NCBI RefSeq assembly: GCF_017562075.2
Contig: NC_054084.1
Span: 46,036,697-46,100,696, forward strand
Source: Anopheles merus
Taxonomy: Eukaryota > Arthropoda > Insecta > Diptera > Culicidae
Length of the DNA stretch: 64,000 nt
Direction of reading: 5' to 3'
The first letter of the stretch is position 1, and every line of letters begins with the position of its first letter. A program made the position numbers and the translations under genes. The notes under the pieces are model-generated. The model was not told the DNA's origin, searched no databases, and saw only the letters and a program-made list of their open reading frames with translations. This document shows positions 59,307 through 64,000 of the stretch, in pieces.

Positions 59307-62300
59307 GTAAGGACATACACTTTGCAAGAAATAGCATTTTTAAGGGCAATTTTTTGGCCAATACGAGATAGTTCGTAGCACCACAAGCTAAGTGAAATGA
59401 AATATCCGAACCATTGCCACAGATACCTTGGTCGTGTGGAGTATATATTGGCCAATAATCTAGGAATAAAACGAGCGAAAACATTCGATAGACCGGGAGC
59501 AAAACAGACAGCAGTATATTTGCAATTAGAAGCGACGACAAAATCGTTAAAAATAAATTATTCCCGCAAACCGGCCAGCCGCAATGTACAACTGGCGTCG
59601 TCGACCTGGCGGACGAGAGGTCTTGAACCACATAAGAAGTCGGCAGTAGACGGACGGATAGAAAAAGATAGCCTGCGGGATACGATCAAAATGCTTAGTA
59701 CTTGTTCCACTCTATTTATACAGCATCTTTAATCGAATAATGCTGCGCACTTGAAAAGCGTAACCATCGGCGAACGGGTCTGTTTGAAGAGGCGTATGAA
59801 TCGAGTTTGAGTCGATTTACATGCTGTTCGATTTATTTCAACAGATCTTCGCAAACAATTTATAAAGTAAAGCTATGGAGTATTTTTCCTTTGATTGTTT
59901 CGAAAAAGACGTAACCTTTAGCATGCAAAACCCAAGACATAAATGCGTTCGTTTTTTCGGTAAAATCACGACGGGTAAAGCCTACCCCCACCAAACCCAA
60001 GAGGAACGGAGTTCGAAAGAGGTAAAATCAATACGTGAAAAATTGACTTTTCCTCGGCTTCCTTCGATGGACACATCGTAGCAGGTTTTTCGCAAAAAAT
60101 GAGGACATACAAAATGAGGTAGTCTAGGCTTACGTAAAGAGCTCGCAGGCCAAGACCAAGGAGCTCGCAGAGTGGTCCCCCTCCTGCTCATTGGTACGCT
60201 TGTCTGTTTCTTCTTGTCTGCACTGGGTGGGGGCATGAGATTGGGTGGATGGAACAAGAAAAGGAAAAAAAATGGATTTGCTTTTTGTTTTGCCCATGTC
60301 GATGGCACTGAAACCTTGCGGTGAGTGCCACCGGCAAAAATTGCTCGAGGATAATAATTTTGCCGCTCGCACATCGGCCGCTCGCAAATTATGCTACACA
60401 TCTCGCGGAGTGGCAAAGGGTCGCTACCATCTGGCCCATGTGGGACTGCTAACGGGTGGGGGGTTTGGTTGGTGATTTTTTCGGACACTGAACGAGCTGA
60501 CCTAGAAGCTCAATCTACCAGCCGAATAATGTGCCTTGAACCGTGGGCATAGGTGTGGGGACAGTGCTGGTGGTCCCAAAGTAATGTAGTTTAGGCTTTT
60601 GTGTAGAGGCTCATAAAAAAATGAAACCGTACACAAATTATTGAACACCCATGAATGTAGTCCAAGCCATTCCGCTAGATGTAAATGCTTTCGAACATGA
60701 TTCCTACGGCCAAGAAGACCTGCCACAAATAACTGTAACGAGAAAAATAAAAAACAAACAGCTGAATAGTGGCTATTTGATTTTGAAATTACTCTAATGC
60801 AATCGATCGAGCTACAGTTCTAAATTGAACGCATTTTGCACAACGGCTTCAATAAGGTCACTACGACCCTTTCAACTTTCATTCCACACATACATTTGCC
60901 ACACAGTACCAGCACTTTGACCATATGCAAATTCTTACCACTATCAGTGTTCGTGCTTATCGCACAACGGGTGCTAGTTGCAATGTCAGTTGTACCATCT
61001 CTTTTTGTAATAGAATTAAACAAGTCGCTCACAGCGAAACAACTTTATAAGGGTTACTTTTATGCAACACAAAAAAAAACAATTGTGTAATTACATAAAA
61101 TAATCGGTTTTCATAGCAACATTTAGACAAAGCACTAGTAAAAACTGTTTCATTCCGATTGCCTGTTATGAGTTCGGTACGATGCCGGTACGGTTCCAGA
61201 TGTCGAAACCTTCAGATGGACATAATACAGACATCTGTAGCGGCACTATCTATACAGAAGAGAGGTTTAAGAAAGCGAGGCATAACTGTTTCCTTTTAAC
61301 CTCAATGCTGTTTGATGGTAGGCACACAGAAAGAAGTACTGTTAAATTTACAAATGACATCATTCCGATGGTGGAAGGCTCTCGGGTAAGGCGAGAAGCA
61401 TGTTGCGCTTGATAATAGTGCCACTCATTAAAAGTTCACTAGCTAATGATTAATCGCAAAGAAGTTCAGCTTCAGTGTTCGTTGGCTGATCGGAATAATA
61501 TTAGGATTAGTCCTTCTGATTGTATTTTTGGTTTATTTTACGACAACGTTTAACACAGTGCTGCAAAAAGTATGTTGTTCAATGATTGAATTTAATACGA
61601 TTTTTCATTTTGCATCATTTGTTGATCATACAGTTTACACTTCAGCAATTAGAATGGCAAGCAATAAAAATAAAACTTTGTTAAAGTAGTTCCAGTTATG
61701 TTGTCTCCAGAACATACGAAAGAAAACTCCCTAAAAAGTAATAGAAAGTGGATGAAAACAGACAAACGAGCAAATCGGTTTGGTGAAACTCCGTAACCGT
61801 TCAAAGAAAGTTGGAAAATGATCAATCTACCTGAGACAGATTTCCATTTTAGTGCGAAGAAAGCATATAGGGTAGTAAAACTCTGACACACTGGTTCCGT
61901 GTTACTCGTGCAGCAAATCAACATTTCTGTTCTGATAAGCCGCCAGCCACACACACTCACTTCATGTGTACGCTACGCTCGTGTTGTGTTGCAACAGCCA
62001 AATGCGTGCATGTGTCGACGCGTTACAGTTTGCTGGCGATAATTCTATGAAATGAGCATTGCTGTTGCTCCTTTAACTGGGTGCGTAAGCCATGATCTTG
62101 AAAGGCGTTTGAAGGGGTTTTTTGTGGTGTTGTAATATTCACTTCCTCTTTGCCAAAAGTGATCACTTGAAACTGATTAATAGAAAAGATGTTCGCTTTC
62201 CGGGTGCGTGTGGTTTGGAATATATTGCAAAAAAAGATGAAGATTGGTTTAGGTTTCCCTGTCTACGATGGGAAGGGAAAACGGCAATATGATATGGAAA

Positions 62301-64000
62301 GATAGGAAGGAAGCTAAAAATTGCTCAATTAAGTTGTGGCGCTTCGCCAAGGTTGAATATCTTGAGATTGTGGCAATTTAATCGGGTCAATTATGAAAAG
62401 TATTATAACCCGCTAATATCCCATAATGGCAGATTAATAAGCTCTCAGCGTTTCCAGGCTTAATTCGGGCGTGCAAACGAACTCACGCAAGTGGCGCGTA
62501 CTTATGTTTTATATCTCGGAAATGTACATCGGCAATGATTCACGAAACACTTGTCTATATACGAGCACGCAGCAGACGCCGTTAACTCGTTCCCTGTCCG
62601 TTGTGTAACATTGATTGCAAAGGCAGTCCGAATTCTGTTGAAATGTTTAGCATTACAAACGATCTCCGATCGTGCGTTTTTGCAGCATATACTTTCCAAA
62701 AAATAAAAAAAAGACGACCTTACCCAAACGTTTGTCAGGCCTCGTATCCTCCGACTAAACGTCCGGCTTAACGGCATCGAAAAATTTCACTCTCTTTTGC
62801 TAACCACAAAATTTGTTACGATTAATTGAGCAATAGAAACCTATTCAGTTGCATCGAACCGTTCCCCCGGTAGTGCGATGAGCCAGTAGTGTAACCCGTA
62901 GTGAATAGTTTGTAGCGGCTAAAATCAGAAATAGATCTCCTCTTTCCCGTTGGAAAAAGGGGTTGCGTGGGGTAAGCTACAGTTTAGTTGATCGTACTGC
63001 GGGGCCCTAGTTAAAAGTGGTTGGAGAAGGCAAAGGCCTTTGGGTTGATGGTTGTTATGCGCATGATTGCGCATGCTGGCGAGGTGGTGGACTGTAGTTA
63101 TATTTTTTTTCTTTCTCTAGTTTACTTTCAGTTTTGTTCAATTGATGAAGAAATCCATAGTAAGGGGGGAGAAACTATCATTGAACCGTTTTTATGCTTT
63201 TTCATGAGAGGCAACGCGAATGATTATAAAGCGTAAACACTGAACGCTCGAACAAGTTTTCTGAAAATATGCTGGAACCGTGCTCTACGATAATCAATAA
63301 CCATGCGACAGGCAATTTTCCTTGGCTGCAGACTTATTGACTCGAGTGCTTCCTATGTGGAAGTGATTAGCAAGATCAATATTTATATTTCTATCTAAAC
63401 TAAATCATGCGTTGAGGCAATAATGCCACTGTGTGCGAAGCACTGCCGTTTGCCACATATGTTTCGTCTTCCAGCCGTGTGTTCATCGGGCGATGACTCA
63501 TCGTTTCATATCGGCCGTGTTTACTGATCGCTTGCATGGTTTTTTTTTCATGGCCACAAATCACGCGTTCGCTGTTGGCAGCATTTCGCATATGCTTTAT
63601 TTACAGACGACGACAAGCGTGTTTCTGTCCATTTGGATGTGTTAGAAAAGCCTCAAAGTGTCGTATTGTGAATGCCTCCTACCGCCACCACCATCGGTCT
63701 GTTGTGTGTGGCGGGTTTAGCACCAGGGATGAATGTTGTTTGAGTTTCGCGTTCCATTCACAAACGGTCGAATGATCGTAAAGGCTGCGAAGTAGGTGGT
63801 GGGGCTGGTAAGTGTATGCTTACGCTTGTACTGAGTAACGAGAAACCGATCGAACTGCTGTTCTGCGGGGTGGTAAAAAGGAAGGAAAACAGGCGCCAGT
63901 CGTTGTTCAAATATTTACATCGTGCGAGTTTTCGTAAAAGCGATCGTTTAAGAACATGTTTCCTATTTTTATACTGTTTTTATTGAACATATTTTTCAAC
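59307..64000 (+). other. Intron 1 of the LRCH gene (continues beyond the window)
   Basis: No leucine-rich-repeat exon was found to the window edge. Open frames such as 60245-60475 have no domain I recognise. No bounded transposon with a clear duplication was seen. Regulatory sequence is possible but not identifiable by eye. Confidence 0.5.

Overview
The window looks like dipteran insect nuclear DNA, most probably a mosquito of the genus Anopheles. The evidence is multi-exon genes with small GT-AG introns, animal protein families (ADAMTS-like, EMSY, CCDC47, MEMO1, LRCH, OST3/MagT1), and several tRNA-derived SINE copies with a (GAA)n tail that resemble the Anopheles SINE200 family as I remember it. 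Species was not determined. Exon coordinates were read from splice signals and reading phase. Every complete model closes to a whole number of codons.

Layout, left to right. 1-4624 is non-coding with no recognised gene. 4625-14555 (+) is a secreted ADAMTS-like protein: signal peptide, spacer domain, five TSP1 repeats and a PLAC domain. Its large intron carries two oppositely oriented copies of one MITE. 14556-17519 is a repeat-rich gap with a 150-bp hairpin element, a 120-bp MITE and SINE copies. 17520-18398 (-) and 21167-21962 (-) are two tandem cytochrome b561 reductase paralogues with one intron at the same place. 22474-24428 (+) is a KIAA2013-type membrane protein, divergent from the second b561 gene across about 0.5 kb. 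25177-28840 (+) is an EMSY homologue with an N-terminal ENT domain. 31403-33055 (+) is CCDC47. 35673-36758 (-) is a PLCXD-type phospholipase C X-domain protein. 37341-38058 is a broken jockey-like retrotransposon.

Right half. 38059-45397 is a transposon-rich gap holding a three-level nested insertion (40334-41030) and a Harbinger-like MITE (43972-44229). 45398-49127 (+) is a seven-finger C2H2 protein. 49769-51036 (-) is the oligosaccharyltransferase OST3/OST6 (MagT1/TUSC3) subunit, whose last coding exon is only 16 nt. A 1.7-kb hAT-like element with an exact 8-bp target duplication sits 144 bp upstream of its start codon, followed by a TTAA-flanked piggyBac-like element. 54847-55976 (-) is MEMO1. 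59045-59306 (+) is the first coding exon of an LRCH protein; the rest of the window is its intron.

The genes are mostly unrelated housekeeping and extracellular-matrix genes and do not form a pathway. OST3/MagT1 and CCDC47 both act at the endoplasmic reticulum on nascent proteins, but nothing here shows that their proximity is functional. I found no convincing undescribed biological system. The most informative structure is the transposon archaeology: six insertions have exactly readable target duplications (TA, TTAA, TAA, 7 bp, 8 bp, 9 bp), and there is one clean nested series.
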